DNA of 64,000 nt from RCIO01 sp965232405 (GTDB lineage: Bacteria > Pseudomonadota > Alphaproteobacteria > Rhizobiales > Rhizobiaceae), in the NCBI GenBank assembly GCA_965232405.1, contig OZ246966.1:3100001-3164000 (forward strand), given 5' to 3'. Shown here piece after piece: positions 25,239 to 34,557 of this stretch. The translations under genes were made by a program, and so were the position numbers. How positions within the stretch are numbered: the stretch's first letter is position 1; every line of letters begins with the position of its first letter. Under the pieces are notes generated by a model, which had not been told where the DNA came from, ran no database searches, and saw only the letters and a program-made list of their open reading frames with translations.

Positions 25239-27315
25239 CCGCTATCGCAAAGGCGTAATTGTAGGCGATTTCCTCAAGCCGTGAGAACCGGCCGGACGCG
25301 CCTGCATGGCCGGCATCCAGATTGATGCGGAACAACACCGGGTTGTTGTCAGTCTTCAACTCACGCAGCTTCGCGACCCATTTGGCCGGTTCCCAATAGG
25401 TGACGCGCGGATCGGTAAGACCGGCGACGGCAAATATTGGCGGGTAGTCCTGCCTGCCGACATTGTCGTAGGGCGAATAGGAGGCGATCCGATTGTAGTC
25501 GTCCTCCGACTGAATCGGATTTCCCCATTCCGGCCATTCCGGCGGGGTGAGCGGCAGCGTCGCGTCGAGCATGGTGTTGAGCACATCGACGAATGGCACC
25601 TCGGCGATGATCGCACCGAACTTCTCCGGCGCCATGTTGGCAATCGCGCCCATCAGCATGCCGCCCGCCGAACCACCTTGCGCGACGATGCGATCGTGGC
25701 TGGTGAAACCTTCTTCAACCAGGTGAATCGACGCGGCAATGAAGTCGGTGAAAGTGTTGACCTTCTTGTCCTTCTTACCGTCCTCGTACCATCCGAAACC
25801 CTTGTCCTTGCCGCCACGAATATGGGCGATGGCATAAACAAAGCCCCGGTCCACCAATGACAGGCAGTTGGTATTGAACGAAGCAGGGATGGCAATGCCG
25901 TAGGCGCCATAACCGTAAAGCAGGCATGGCGCGCTGCCGTCGAGCGGCAGGTCGCGGCGGTGAAGGATCGAGACCGGCACCAACTCGCCATCGGGTGCCG
26001 GCGCCATCAGACGGCGCGTCACATAGTCATCCGGATTGTGGCCGGATGGCACTTCCTGCGTTTTCAGCAGAATGCGCTCGCGCGTGCGCATGTTGTAGTC
26101 GAACACCTGTGACGGCGTTGTCATGGAGGAATAGTTGAAGCGGAAAACCTCGGTGTCGTATTCCAGCGACCCGCCGAGACCGAGCGAGTAGGCCTCCTCG
26201 TCAAAGGCGATCGTGTGCTCGACACCCGTCGCGCGCTCCCTCACGACTATGCGCGGCAAGCCCTCCTTGCGCTCCAGCCGGACCAGATAGTCCTTGAAGC
26301 CGACGATGGAGAGGATCAGCCGGCCCGGCTCGTGCGGCACGATCTCGCGCCAGTTTTCGCGCGTCGGCTCGCTCGCGGGCGCGACCATGATCTTGAAGTC
26401 TTTCGCGCCATCGGCATTGGTGAGCACGAAGAAGACCTCGCCGCCTTCTTCCAGATCGTATTGAAGACCAGTCTCGCGCGGCGCAACGATCCTTGGTTCA
26501 GCCGAAGGGTCGTTGGCGGGCAGCAGCCGATACTCCGTCGTCTCGTGATCGTTGATCGCGATCAGGATGTGGTCGTTGAGGCGCGTTCCGCCCACGCTCA
26601 TGAACAGGCCGGGATCGGTTTCTTCATAGACCAGACGATCCGGACCATCATCCCCGAGCCGGTGATAGAGAACCCTGGATGGCCGGTGGTTGGCGTCCAG
26701 CGCGGTGTAGAAGAAGCCGTCATTGCCGGCGTCCCACACGCCTCCGCCGCCGGTATCGGCGACCTGGTCGTCGAGGTCCTCACCAGAGGCGAGGTCGCGC
26801 ACACGAAGTGTGTAAAATTCCGACCCCTTGTCATCGACACCCCACAAGAGGCGCGCGTGGTCGCCCGAATGGTCGACACCGCCGATGCGGAAATAGGCCT
26901 TGCCGGCGGCCTCCTTGTCGCCGTCGAGCAGGATCTCTTCCTCGCCGCCATCGCGAGGCGTACGGAAATAGCGGGGCTGCTCGCCGCCTTCGCGAAAGCC
27001 GGTGCCATAGGCGAAGGGGCCGTCCGGCATCGGCACGGAGGAATCGTCCTCCTTGATGCGGCCCTTCATTTCCGCAAACAGCGTTTTGCGCAGCGCCTTG
27101 CCATCGGCCAGCATCGCTTCCTGATAGCCGTTTTCCGCCTCCAGATGCGACCTGATTGCCGGATCGAGCAGGGACGGGTCCTTGAACACCTCCTGCCAGT
27201 TGTCTGCCCGCAGCCAGGCGTAGTCGTCGGTGCGGCTGATACCGTGTCGCGTGTCCTCGACCGGTTGTTTCGCGGCGATGGGCGGCTGGCCGGCAGGAAA
27301 TTGATGCTGTGTCAT
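25201..27315 (-). CDS. ptrB: Oligopeptidase B (S9A)
   Basis: 704 residues: an N-terminal seven-bladed propeller and a C-terminal alpha/beta-hydrolase domain. The nucleophile lies in GGSAGGMLMG (about Ser541), and the His in LDAGHAGASGR near the C-terminus; both are typical of oligopeptidase B, a cytoplasmic serine peptidase cleaving short peptides after Arg/Lys. The N-terminus (RHGISRTDDYAWLRADNW) is the standard start of this family. It lies between two plus-strand units and overlaps the diheme cytochrome gene at its 3' end by 38 bases. Confidence 0.93.
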   Translation of the reverse strand: MTQHQFPAGQPPIAAKQPVEDTRHGISRTDDYAWLRADNWQEVFKDPSLLDPAIRSHLEAENGYQEAMLADGKALRKTLFAEMKGRIKEDDSSVPMPDGPFAYGTGFREGGEQPRYFRTPRDGGEEEILLDGDKEAAGKAYFRIGGVDHSGDHARLLWGVDDKGSEFYTLRVRDLASGEDLDDQVADTGGGGVWDAGNDGFFYTALDANHRPSRVLYHRLGDDGPDRLVYEETDPGLFMSVGGTRLNDHILIAINDHETTEYRLLPANDPSAEPRIVAPRETGLQYDLEEGGEVFFVLTNADGAKDFKIMVAPASEPTRENWREIVPHEPGRLILSIVGFKDYLVRLERKEGLPRIVVRERATGVEHTIAFDEEAYSLGLGGSLEYDTEVFRFNYSSMTTPSQVFDYNMRTRERILLKTQEVPSGHNPDDYVTRRLMAPAPDGELVPVSILHRRDLPLDGSAPCLLYGYGAYGIAIPASFNTNCLSLVDRGFVYAIAHIRGGKDKGFGWYEDGKKDKKVNTFTDFIAASIHLVEEGFTSHDRIVAQGGSAGGMLMGAIANMAPEKFGAIIAEVPFVDVLNTMLDATLPLTPPEWPEWGNPIQSEDDYNRIASYSPYDNVGRQDYPPIFAVAGLTDPRVTYWEPAKWVAKLRELKTDNNPVLFRINLDAGHAGASGRFSRLEEIAYNYAFAIAVTGARQEVQGPA

Positions 27316-27431
27316 GGGATCTCGGTGTGATGGCGTGAACGGCGAATGAACATATCCCTCACCGATGGTTCAAGTGGCGATCGCTAATCCGGAGTTATCG
27401 AATTCAATCGAACTTTGGAGGAAGCACCATC

Positions 27432-27800
27432 ATGAACGCATTTGTGAAATCCATTTCGGCGCTCGCCGTATTCTCGTCGGTTGTGGCAGCGCCGGGCATT
27501 GCCGGGGCAACCGTATTTTCGGCCTGGGAAGTCGCCAATGTTCCGTGGGGCGATACGCTCAACGTCCGCAAATACCCTTCGTCCAAGTCGCAGAAGCAGG
27601 CGGCCTATCCGAACGAGACCCCGCTCGCAATGACAGGCCGCTGCACGGAAAACCTCAACCTGTTCAACATCGAAACCCTGCCGAGCTGGCAAAGGGCGCA
27701 GGCTGTGCGCTATCGGTGGTGCGAGGTCTGGCACGATCCCGCCCGCGACGGCAATTTCGTCACCGGCTGGGTGTATGGCCGTTACATCAGCCCGATGTGA
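27432..27800 (+). CDS. Small secreted SH3-like protein
   Basis: 122 residues with a Sec signal peptide (about residues 1-26, ending at AGA). The mature part looks like a bacterial SH3 domain: WGDTLNVRKYPSSKS at the start and GNFVTGWVYGRYISP at the end, plus two Cys (CTEN, WCEV) that may form a disulfide. Such domains often bind peptidoglycan or cell-wall peptides in the periplasm; this one has no enzyme domain attached. A GGAGG site precedes the ATG. It is convergent with msrB (2-base gap). Confidence 0.78.
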   Translation: MNAFVKSISALAVFSSVVAAPGIAGATVFSAWEVANVPWGDTLNVRKYPSSKSQKQAAYPNETPLAMTGRCTENLNLFNIETLPSWQRAQAVRYRWCEVWHDPARDGNFVTGWVYGRYISPM

Positions 27801-27802
27801 GA

Positions 27803-28225
27803 CTAGGCCGCCTTTTCGTCATCTGGCTGGAAGGTCATGGCCACACCGTTCATGCAGTAGCGCAGACCGGTTGGCGGTGGGCCATCGGAAAACACATGAC
27901 CCAGATGCGCATCGCAGTCCGAACAGCGGACCTCGGTGCGCGTCATGAACCATGATCGGTCCGAGTGTTCGGAAACGGCTTCCTTGTCGATCGGCTCATA
28001 GAATGACGGCCAGCCGGTGCCGGAATCGAACTTGGTCTCGGAACGGAAGAGCGGCTTGTCGCAGCAAACGCAGCGATAAAGGCCCGCATCCTTGTTGTCC
28101 CAGTTGGGTCCGGTGAAGGCGCGCTCGGTGCCGTGCTCTCGTGTCACATAGTACTGTTCCGGCGTGAGCTGCTCGCGCCACTCTGCGTCGCTCTTCTCAA
28201 CCTTCAGCGCCATTCTGGTTGTCAT
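27803..28225 (-). CDS. msrB: Peptide-methionine (R)-S-oxide reductase MsrB
   Basis: 140 residues. Two zinc-binding CxxC pairs (CVCCDKPLF and CSDCDAHLGHVF), the GTGWPSFYEP motif and the catalytic Cys in RYCMNGVAM are present. It reduces R-methionine sulfoxide in oxidised proteins, using thioredoxin, in the cytoplasm. The frame is open 36 codons further upstream, but ATG 28225 has GGAG six bases before it and gives the normal length. Confidence 0.95.
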   Translation of the reverse strand: MTTRMALKVEKSDAEWREQLTPEQYYVTREHGTERAFTGPNWDNKDAGLYRCVCCDKPLFRSETKFDSGTGWPSFYEPIDKEAVSEHSDRSWFMTRTEVRCSDCDAHLGHVFSDGPPPTGLRYCMNGVAMTFQPDDEKAA

Positions 28226-28424
28226 GTCTGTCTCCGCGTTTGGTGCGCACCCAATGTAGTGTCGCTGCTGCCTGCTGTCATGGAGCACGGTCCAGCACAT
28301 TTTCGTGCACGAATGCCAAGTCGCCACAGGCACCTATTGTCGCGGTACCTTGCCCGTGGAATGTTCAACAGCTAAGTGACCGCAAGCAATACAACGGCAC
28401 GAAGCGAGGGGACATAGCGACCGC

Positions 28425-30776
28425 ATGGAAACGGCCGGGCAATCGCTGACCCTTTTCGCGCTATTTCTGCCGTTTCTTGCCGCATGCCTTGCGCCAGCGC
28501 TGACGCGTGCCGCGGGGCACAACGCAGCCTGGTTGCTCGCCCTGGCGCCGGCCTTCCTTTTCATCCACTTCGCCGGCTTCGTGCCAACGGTTGCAGAGGG
28601 CGGGACCATTGGCGGCGGGTATGAGTGGATACCAAGCCTTGGCGCGCGCTTCTCCTGGTTTCTCGATGGGTTGTCGCTGACCTTCGCGCTGCTGATTTCC
28701 GGCATCGGCACGCTGATCGTTCTTTATGCCGGCGCTTACCTGAAAGGACACCCGCATCAGGGGCGGTTCTTCTCGTTCATCCTGATGTTCATGGGCGCAA
28801 TGCAAGGGTTGGTCGTTGCCGACTCCTTCCTCACCCTGTTCGTGTTCTGGGAACTGACATCGATCACCTCATTCCTGCTGATCGGGTTCGATCATTCGAG
28901 GGAGGCATCGCGCCGCGCAGCCGTACAGGCGCTGATCGTGACCGGCATGGGCGGGCTGTCGCTGCTGGCCGGGCTTATCCTCATCTGGACGGCGACCGGC
29001 ATGGCCGACATGTCGTCGCTGATCGCGAGCGGTGAGGTCATGCGCGAAAGCCCGATCTATCTGGCTGCGCTGCTATTGCTGCTTGGCGGAGCATTCACCA
29101 AATCGGCGCAGGTGCCGTTCCATTTCTGGTTGCCCAACGCGATGGAGGCGCCGACGCCAGTGTCGGCCTACCTACATTCGGCAACGATGGTGAAGGCCGG
29201 CGTCTATCTGGTGATGCGCCTCAACCCTATCTTCGGCGATACGGTAGCGTGGGAGACGATCCTGCCGGTGTTTGGCGGTGCGACGCTGCTGACGGGTGGT
29301 CTGCTGGCGGTGCGCCAGACCGACCTCAAGCTGATGCTTGCCTACACGACCGTCGCCTCGCTTGGCCTGCTTGTCATGCTCACCGGCTTCGGATCGGAAA
29401 AAGCGATCGAGGCAGCGGTGCTCTATTTGATCGCGCATTCCATGTTCAAGGGAGCCTTGTTCATGATTGCCGGCGCAATAGACCACGAGGCCGGCACCCG
29501 CGACGTCACCAAGCTCGGCGGGCTGCGGACGGTCATGCCGATCACCTTCGCTGCGGCATTCGTTGCAGCGTTTTCGATGGGTGGGCTGCCGCCGCTGTTC
29601 GGCTTCCTCGCCAAGGAAGAGATCTACGCCGCGCTTGGTTTTGCCAATGGCTGGACGAGTGCGTTGACGCTTGTCGCCATAGCCGGCAATGCGCTGATGT
29701 TGGCCATCGGCTTTGCGGTGGCGCTGAAGCCCTTCCTTGGCCCGGCTGTCGAGACGCCCAAACATGCGCATGAAGGGCCGCTGCTTTTGTGGATCGGCCC
29801 GGTGACTTTGTCGGTTCTGGGCATCGTGACTGCGGTATTCTCTACCTGGTCGCACCACAATCTGACCGATCCAATGGCGACGGCGGTGGCTGGAACGCAG
29901 GTTCACGCGCATATCTCGCTTATTCCGCATATCGGACTGCCATTGCTGCTCTCGGGCGTCACGGTCGCCATCGGTGCGGCGATCTATCTGGGCCTGGCGC
30001 GCATGCGCGCAATGCTGGCCGCATTGCTGGCAGCAATCGGCTGGGGACCCGACAAGGGTTTCGATCAGGCAATTGTCGGCACGTTGCGACTGTCGCGCGC
30101 TGTTACGCTGGTTCTCCAGAACGGGCGAATGGACCGCTACATGACGGTCACCTTCATTGTGATCGCTGCCGCGTTGTTCCTGCCGCCGGCATTGTTCGGC
30201 GAGTTCCCCGCCTGGCCAGCGTTCCCGCAACTTCAGTTCTACGAATGGGTGGTGATCCTGATCGCGGTTATCGGCCTGTGGTCGGTGCTGGCGGCGGCCA
30301 GCAGGCTGACAGCAATCGTGTCGCTGGGCATTCAGGGCTTTGCCGTTGCCCTGCTGTTCGTACTGATGGGCGCGCCGGACCTTTCGTTCACCCAGTTCAT
30401 GGTCGAGACGCTGAGCGTCGTGATCCTGGCTCTTGTCATGACGCGGTTGCGGCTGTCGCCGGCCGATCATCGCCCGACCGGCGAGAAGACCGTCGATGCG
30501 CTGATCGCGGCCGCATGCGGGCTAGGTTTCGGTCTGATGCTGCTGCGCGTCACGCAAGGTGCGTTTGACGACACGCTGTCGCGCTTCTTCAGCGACCATT
30601 CCTATGTGATCGCGCATGGCCGCAACATCGTGAACGTTATCCTGGTCGATTTCCGCGGTCTGGATACGCTGGGCGAGATCGCGGTCGTGATGATCGCGGG
30701 ACTGGCGATCCTCGCGCTGATCAGGATTCGCTTCAGCCAGTCCGAACCCGATGAAGCGGCGAAGGCGGAGAGCTGA
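28425..30776 (+). CDS. mrpA: Mrp antiporter subunit A (MnhA/PhaA)
   Basis: 783 residues with about 20 predicted transmembrane helices. The NuoL/M-like core is marked by FWELTSITSFLLIGFDH, GGAFTKSAQVPFHFWLPNAMEAPTPVSAYLHSATMVKAGVYL (the proton-channel Lys and Glu residues) and the C-terminal MrpA-specific region (about 600-783: VRDFRGLDTLGEI-like NVILVDFRGLDTLGE). MrpA is the largest subunit of the Na+(K+)/H+ antiporter complex that protects against alkali and salt. First gene of a seven-gene operon; in Sinorhizobium the phaA product is fused to PhaB, here the two are separate. Confidence 0.95.
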   Translation: METAGQSLTLFALFLPFLAACLAPALTRAAGHNAAWLLALAPAFLFIHFAGFVPTVAEGGTIGGGYEWIPSLGARFSWFLDGLSLTFALLISGIGTLIVLYAGAYLKGHPHQGRFFSFILMFMGAMQGLVVADSFLTLFVFWELTSITSFLLIGFDHSREASRRAAVQALIVTGMGGLSLLAGLILIWTATGMADMSSLIASGEVMRESPIYLAALLLLLGGAFTKSAQVPFHFWLPNAMEAPTPVSAYLHSATMVKAGVYLVMRLNPIFGDTVAWETILPVFGGATLLTGGLLAVRQTDLKLMLAYTTVASLGLLVMLTGFGSEKAIEAAVLYLIAHSMFKGALFMIAGAIDHEAGTRDVTKLGGLRTVMPITFAAAFVAAFSMGGLPPLFGFLAKEEIYAALGFANGWTSALTLVAIAGNALMLAIGFAVALKPFLGPAVETPKHAHEGPLLLWIGPVTLSVLGIVTAVFSTWSHHNLTDPMATAVAGTQVHAHISLIPHIGLPLLLSGVTVAIGAAIYLGLARMRAMLAALLAAIGWGPDKGFDQAIVGTLRLSRAVTLVLQNGRMDRYMTVTFIVIAAALFLPPALFGEFPAWPAFPQLQFYEWVVILIAVIGLWSVLAAASRLTAIVSLGIQGFAVALLFVLMGAPDLSFTQFMVETLSVVILALVMTRLRLSPADHRPTGEKTVDALIAAACGLGFGLMLLRVTQGAFDDTLSRFFSDHSYVIAHGRNIVNVILVDFRGLDTLGEIAVVMIAGLAILALIRIRFSQSEPDEAAKAES

Positions 30777-30777
30777 C

Positions 30778-31197
30778 ATGCGCACGCTGATTTTCCGCAC
30801 GATGGCACCATATCTCACCAGCCTGATGGTGCTGTTTTCGGTGTTTGTGCTGCTGCGCGGGCACAACGAACCGGGCGGCGGCTTCATCGGCGGCCTGATC
30901 GCAGCCTCGGCATTCGCGATCTACGGCATCGCCTGCGGTGTCTCGCCTGTGCGCAGGGCGATCTACTTTCATCCGATGTCGATTTCGGGGTTCGGCCTGT
31001 TCATCGCCGGTATTTCGGGGTTCCTGTCTCTGTTTGGCGGGGTGCCGTTCATGACCGGCCTGTGGGCGCAGATTAACGTGCTTGGCGTTCAGGTTGATCT
31101 CTCAACGCCGCTGGTCTTTGACATCGGCGTCTATCTCGTCGTGCTGGGATCGCTGACATCCATCGCGCTGGCGCTCGAAGAGCGCGAGGAGGACTGA
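30778..31197 (+). CDS. mrpB: Mrp antiporter subunit B (MnhB)
   Basis: 139 residues, four hydrophobic helices, carrying the MnhB signature RGHNEPGGGFIGGLIAASAFAIYGI and PLVFDIGVYLVVLG. It starts one base after the mrpA stop (TGACATG) and its stop overlaps mrpC by one base of the ATG. I start at ATG 30778 rather than at the upstream in-frame codon inside mrpA, because the conserved MRTLIFRTMAPYL begins here. It functions in the membrane arm of the Mrp complex. Confidence 0.94.
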   Translation: MRTLIFRTMAPYLTSLMVLFSVFVLLRGHNEPGGGFIGGLIAASAFAIYGIACGVSPVRRAIYFHPMSISGFGLFIAGISGFLSLFGGVPFMTGLWAQINVLGVQVDLSTPLVFDIGVYLVVLGSLTSIALALEEREED

Positions 31198-31574
31198 TGG
31201 AAACGGCATTTTCGGCACTCGTCGGCATCTTCTTCGCTGTTGCGGTCTACCTGCTCCTGTCGAAGCACATTATCCGCATCCTGCTTGGCGCTGCGATTCT
31301 GGGCAACGCGGCCAACCTGCTGATTTTCACTTCCGGTCGGCTGACGCGTGAGGTGCCGCCGATCATTCCCGACGATCTGCCGATACCCGCTGAAGTAACG
31401 GCGAACCCGCTGCCGCAGGCGCTGGTGCTGACGGCGATCGTCATTTCCTTTTCCGTCTTCGCCTTCCTTCTGGTGCTGACCTATCGCGCCTATCAGGAAC
31501 TCGGCACTGACGACACCGAAGAAATGCGGGTCGCGGAACCAGTGGACGAAGACATGCCACCGATGCGGTACTGA
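31197..31574 (+). CDS. mrpC: Mrp antiporter subunit C (MnhC)
   Basis: 125 residues, three helices, homologous to NuoK: LLLSKHIIRILLGAAILGNAANLLIF contains the conserved helix-2 region, and DPLPQALVLTAIVISF-like NPLPQALVLTAIVISFS is the MnhC/NuoK hallmark, with the helix pair that lines the proton path. The start codon overlaps the mrpB stop (TGATGG), suggesting coupled translation. Confidence 0.94.
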   Translation: METAFSALVGIFFAVAVYLLLSKHIIRILLGAAILGNAANLLIFTSGRLTREVPPIIPDDLPIPAEVTANPLPQALVLTAIVISFSVFAFLLVLTYRAYQELGTDDTEEMRVAEPVDEDMPPMRY

Positions 31575-31581
31575 GGCTACG

Positions 31582-33144
31582 ATGGCGGTCGGAGAAAGCA
31601 CAAAGATCGACTTGGCAGCGGCTATGGTGACCGAGCCGGTTGCACTCGCCGACTGGCTGGTGATCGCGCCTGTGGCGTTGCCGCTGGTCTTCGGTGCAGC
31701 GCTGCTCATGACGCGGCATCGCACGGCAATTCAACCCGGACTGGCAATCGCCGGGTTGGCGGCGCTGTTTGTCGTCGACGTCGGCCTTCTCGCGCATGTT
31801 CTGACCGGCGGGCCGGTGGTGATGACCATGGGCCGCTGGCTGCCGCCCTTCGGCATTTCCTTCGTGGCCGATGCACTGGGCGCGACGCTGGTCGCGACGG
31901 CAGGGCTAGTCGCGCTGATGTGCGCGATGTTCTCCACGAACACGGTCAACTATGTCGGCCGCCGCTACGGTTTCTACCCCTTCCTGCTTCTAATGATGGC
32001 GGGCGTGAACGGCTCGTTCCTGACCGGCGACATTTTCAATCTGTATGTCTGGTTCGAGGTGTTCCTGATCGCCTCGTTCGGCCTGATCATTCTGGGTTCG
32101 GGCCGGCGGCAGATCGATGGCGCGACCAAATATGCAATCCTCAATCTGGTCGCGACGACGCTGTTTCTCATCGCCACCGGGTATCTTTACGGCATCTTCG
32201 GCACGCTCAACATGGCCGACATTGCCCGCAAGGCGCCGGAACTGCGCTCGACCGCGCCGCTGATGACGCTGGCAACTCTTTATCTGGTCGCCTTCGGCAT
32301 GAAGGCGGCCGCGTTTCCGCTCAACTTCTGGCTACCGGCCTCCTATCATACGCCGCGCATAGTGGTGGCGGCGCTCTTCGCCGGATTGCTGACCAAAGTC
32401 GGCGTCTATGCGCTCCTGAGAACGCTCGTCATGCTGTTTCCGCCCGAGCGCTCCGAACTGTCGAACGTCATTATCTGGCTGGCGATTGCAACGATGCTGG
32501 TCGGCATTCTGGGCGCACTCGCCCAATCCGATATCAGGCGCGTTCTTGGTTTCGTTGTCGTTTCCGGCATCGGCTTCATGCTCGCTGGTATCGGGCTGGG
32601 CGATGCCACCGGGCTCGCCGGTTCGGTGGTGTATGCGGTGCATTCGATGCTGGTCATGACTGCGCTCTACCTGCTTGCCGGGCTGATGCGGCGGGCAGGG
32701 GGCAGCTATTCGCTTCACAGGCTTTCCGGGCTCTACCGGTCGCATCCGCTCATGGCGGCTGTCACGCTGCTTCTGGTGTTTGCGGCGGCAGGGCTGCCGC
32801 CGGGTTCGGGATTGTGGCCAAAGGTGATCCTGATCCAGGCTTCCCTCGACATGGGCGCATGGTGGTTGGCTCTGGCGATATTGGTGACGGGTCTCTTGAC
32901 CACGCTTGCACTGGGGCGTGTCTTCGTGCTCGCCTTCTGGCGGATTCCGGAGAAGGAAGCGCCACAAGAGGACCGGGAAATCACGCAAGGCACCTATCTG
33001 GCCGTTCTGGTATTGTGTGTGCCGGTCGTGATCATCGGAGTCTGGCCGGAGCCGCTGATTGCGGCCGCGCAGAACGCAGCTGAAGGCCTGCTCAATCCCC
33101 AGTTCTATATCGGGGCGGTGTTTCCCGTGGAGGCGGCGCAATGA
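31582..33144 (+). CDS. mrpD: Mrp antiporter subunit D (MnhD)
   Basis: 520 residues with about 14 helices, homologous to NuoM/N. WFEVFLIASFGLIILG (functional Glu), FGMKAAAFPLNFWLPASYHTPRIVVAALFAGLLTKVGVYAL (functional Lys and His) and LYLLAGLMRRAGGSYSLHRLSGL are the antiporter-like motifs. A GAGG site precedes the ATG, 7 bases after the mrpC stop. The extreme N-terminus (about 15 residues, polar) is longer than usual. Confidence 0.94.
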   Translation: MAVGESTKIDLAAAMVTEPVALADWLVIAPVALPLVFGAALLMTRHRTAIQPGLAIAGLAALFVVDVGLLAHVLTGGPVVMTMGRWLPPFGISFVADALGATLVATAGLVALMCAMFSTNTVNYVGRRYGFYPFLLLMMAGVNGSFLTGDIFNLYVWFEVFLIASFGLIILGSGRRQIDGATKYAILNLVATTLFLIATGYLYGIFGTLNMADIARKAPELRSTAPLMTLATLYLVAFGMKAAAFPLNFWLPASYHTPRIVVAALFAGLLTKVGVYALLRTLVMLFPPERSELSNVIIWLAIATMLVGILGALAQSDIRRVLGFVVVSGIGFMLAGIGLGDATGLAGSVVYAVHSMLVMTALYLLAGLMRRAGGSYSLHRLSGLYRSHPLMAAVTLLLVFAAAGLPPGSGLWPKVILIQASLDMGAWWLALAILVTGLLTTLALGRVFVLAFWRIPEKEAPQEDREITQGTYLAVLVLCVPVVIIGVWPEPLIAAAQNAAEGLLNPQFYIGAVFPVEAAQ

Positions 33145-33614
33145 GCCTGTTTCTCATCAATCTGATACTGGCAATCGCCTGGGCCGCCGTCTCGGCATCT
33201 TTCACGCTGGCAAACCTGGTCTTCGGTTTCGTGCTTGCCGCTGTCGCGCTTTACCTGATCCGCGAGCAGGTCGGTTATATCGGCTATCTGACCCGATCCT
33301 GGCGGGTGGTCTCGCTTGCCGTTCTGTTCGTCTACGAACTGATCCTATCCGCCTGGCGCGTGGCGGTGCTGGTTCTCTCGCCAAACATGAACGTGAAGCC
33401 GGGCATTCTTGCCTATCCGATGAAGGTCGATCGTGACGGCGAAATCACGCTTCTGGCCAATCTGATAACGCTCACGCCTGGCACGCTGTCGGTTGATGTG
33501 TCTGATGACAGGCGCACTTTATACGTGCATGCCATCGATTGCTCGGACGTCGACCAGACGCGGCGCGACATCGCCGAGGGGTTCGAGCGGAAGATTTTGG
33601 AGGCGTTCCGGTGA
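33141..33614 (+). CDS. mrpE: Mrp antiporter subunit E (MnhE)
   Basis: 157 residues: two or three N-terminal helices and a cytoplasmic C-terminal domain with LANLITLTPGTLSVDVSDDRRTLYVHAIDCSD, the conserved MnhE block. The start overlaps the mrpD stop by four bases (ATGA). Confidence 0.94.
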   Translation: MSLFLINLILAIAWAAVSASFTLANLVFGFVLAAVALYLIREQVGYIGYLTRSWRVVSLAVLFVYELILSAWRVAVLVLSPNMNVKPGILAYPMKVDRDGEITLLANLITLTPGTLSVDVSDDRRTLYVHAIDCSDVDQTRRDIAEGFERKILEAFR

Positions 33615-33946
33615 GCGTCGGCGAACAGTTTCGCGAGTTTGCCGAACTGGCTGCGATGGGCCTGTTGAGCCTGTCGTTTCTTGTAACGGTCTATCGTTTC
33701 ATTGTCGGCCCAACGCTGCCCGACCGCGTTCTGGCGCTCGACATGCTGGTCAGTGTCGCGATCGGGTTCATCGCCGTGGTCGGCATTCGCACCGGTTTCA
33801 CGCTGTATCTGGACATCGCGATTGCACTGGCCCTTGTCGGGTTTCTCGCAACGGTAGCCTTTGCGCGGTTCATTCTGTCGCGCGGACCGAAGGGCGAGGA
33901 GAGTATAGAGAAGGAAGACCAACCTAAAGTTGAGCGCGTAAGATGA
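33611..33946 (+). CDS. mrpF: Mrp antiporter subunit F (MnhF)
   Basis: 111 residues with three helices and the MnhF motif FIVGPTLPDRVLALDML. I choose the GTG at 33611, which overlaps the mrpE stop (GTGA), because the conserved family sequence begins shortly after; upstream in-frame codons lie inside mrpE in another frame. The C-terminal tail is charged (EESIEKEDQPKVERVR). Confidence 0.92.
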   Translation: MSVGEQFREFAELAAMGLLSLSFLVTVYRFIVGPTLPDRVLALDMLVSVAIGFIAVVGIRTGFTLYLDIAIALALVGFLATVAFARFILSRGPKGEESIEKEDQPKVERVR

Positions 33947-34302
33947 TTTCGGAACTCCAGAATTATATTGCGGGTGTTCTTGTCGTCATAGGCGCTTCAT
34001 TTGCGCTGATTGCAGCACTTGGCATTGTCCGGCTGCCCGACGTTTACTCGCGCATGCATGCAGCCTCGAAGGCCGGAACGGTCGGTTCCGGGGCCATGCT
34101 GATCGCGCTGGCGGTCTTCGCGGAAGATGCTGCGACCACGCTCCGAGCCTTGGCAGCCGTGGCTTTTGTCATGCTGACCGCACCGGTTTCGGCGCATCTG
34201 CTGGCCCGGGCGGCCTATTCTGCCGGCTATCGGCTTTGGGACAAGTCCCTTGTCGACGACATGGCCGAGGATGGCGGCTCAGCCGACGGCAAGAATACAT
34301 AG
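33943..34302 (+). CDS. mrpG: Mrp antiporter subunit G (MnhG)
   Basis: 119 residues with three helices and the MnhG signature LGIVRLPDVYSRMHAASKAGTVGSG. The start overlaps the mrpF stop by four bases (ATGA). Last gene of the operon: six consecutive short overlaps or near-overlaps show tight translational coupling from mrpA to mrpG. Confidence 0.94.
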   Translation: MISELQNYIAGVLVVIGASFALIAALGIVRLPDVYSRMHAASKAGTVGSGAMLIALAVFAEDAATTLRALAAVAFVMLTAPVSAHLLARAAYSAGYRLWDKSLVDDMAEDGGSADGKNT

Positions 34303-34318
34303 CGCAAAAAGGTCATTT

Positions 34319-34468
34319 GATTCGATTGATTTTGCTCTACCGCATAACAATCAATTAACTGCAATGTCGCGGTGTCGGTCGGAAATAGTGACGTGCGACA
34401 CTTTGATATAAAGAATGATTTGACTTTCACTATTGCAAGGATCAATTGAGGGGGAGCGGCTTCGAATC
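34319..34468 (+). promoter_or_regulatory. AT-rich mucR leader with two GANTC sites
   Basis: The 255-base gap 34303-34557 upstream of mucR is A/T-rich and holds GATTC at 34319 and GAATC at 34464, the CcrM methylation motif. MucR proteins are known to bind AT-rich regions and repress their own genes, so autoregulation here is likely. No clear -35/-10 pair could be fixed. Confidence 0.45.
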
Positions 34469-34557
34469 AGAAAAGTGTCGAAGCAACGGCACATGGTCGC
34501 AACTCACTGAGGGTGTTCAGGCACCTGCATATATCTCTGAATTTTGGGGCATCGAAA

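Noticed and set aside
29172..30470. A 432-codon minus-strand frame opposite mrpA
   Set aside because: Shadow of a highly conserved membrane protein gene; translation is charged low-complexity sequence without motifs.
34303..34557. A riboswitch or small RNA upstream of mucR
   Set aside because: I looked for conserved riboswitch cores and paired structure but saw only AT-rich sequence with no convincing stems.
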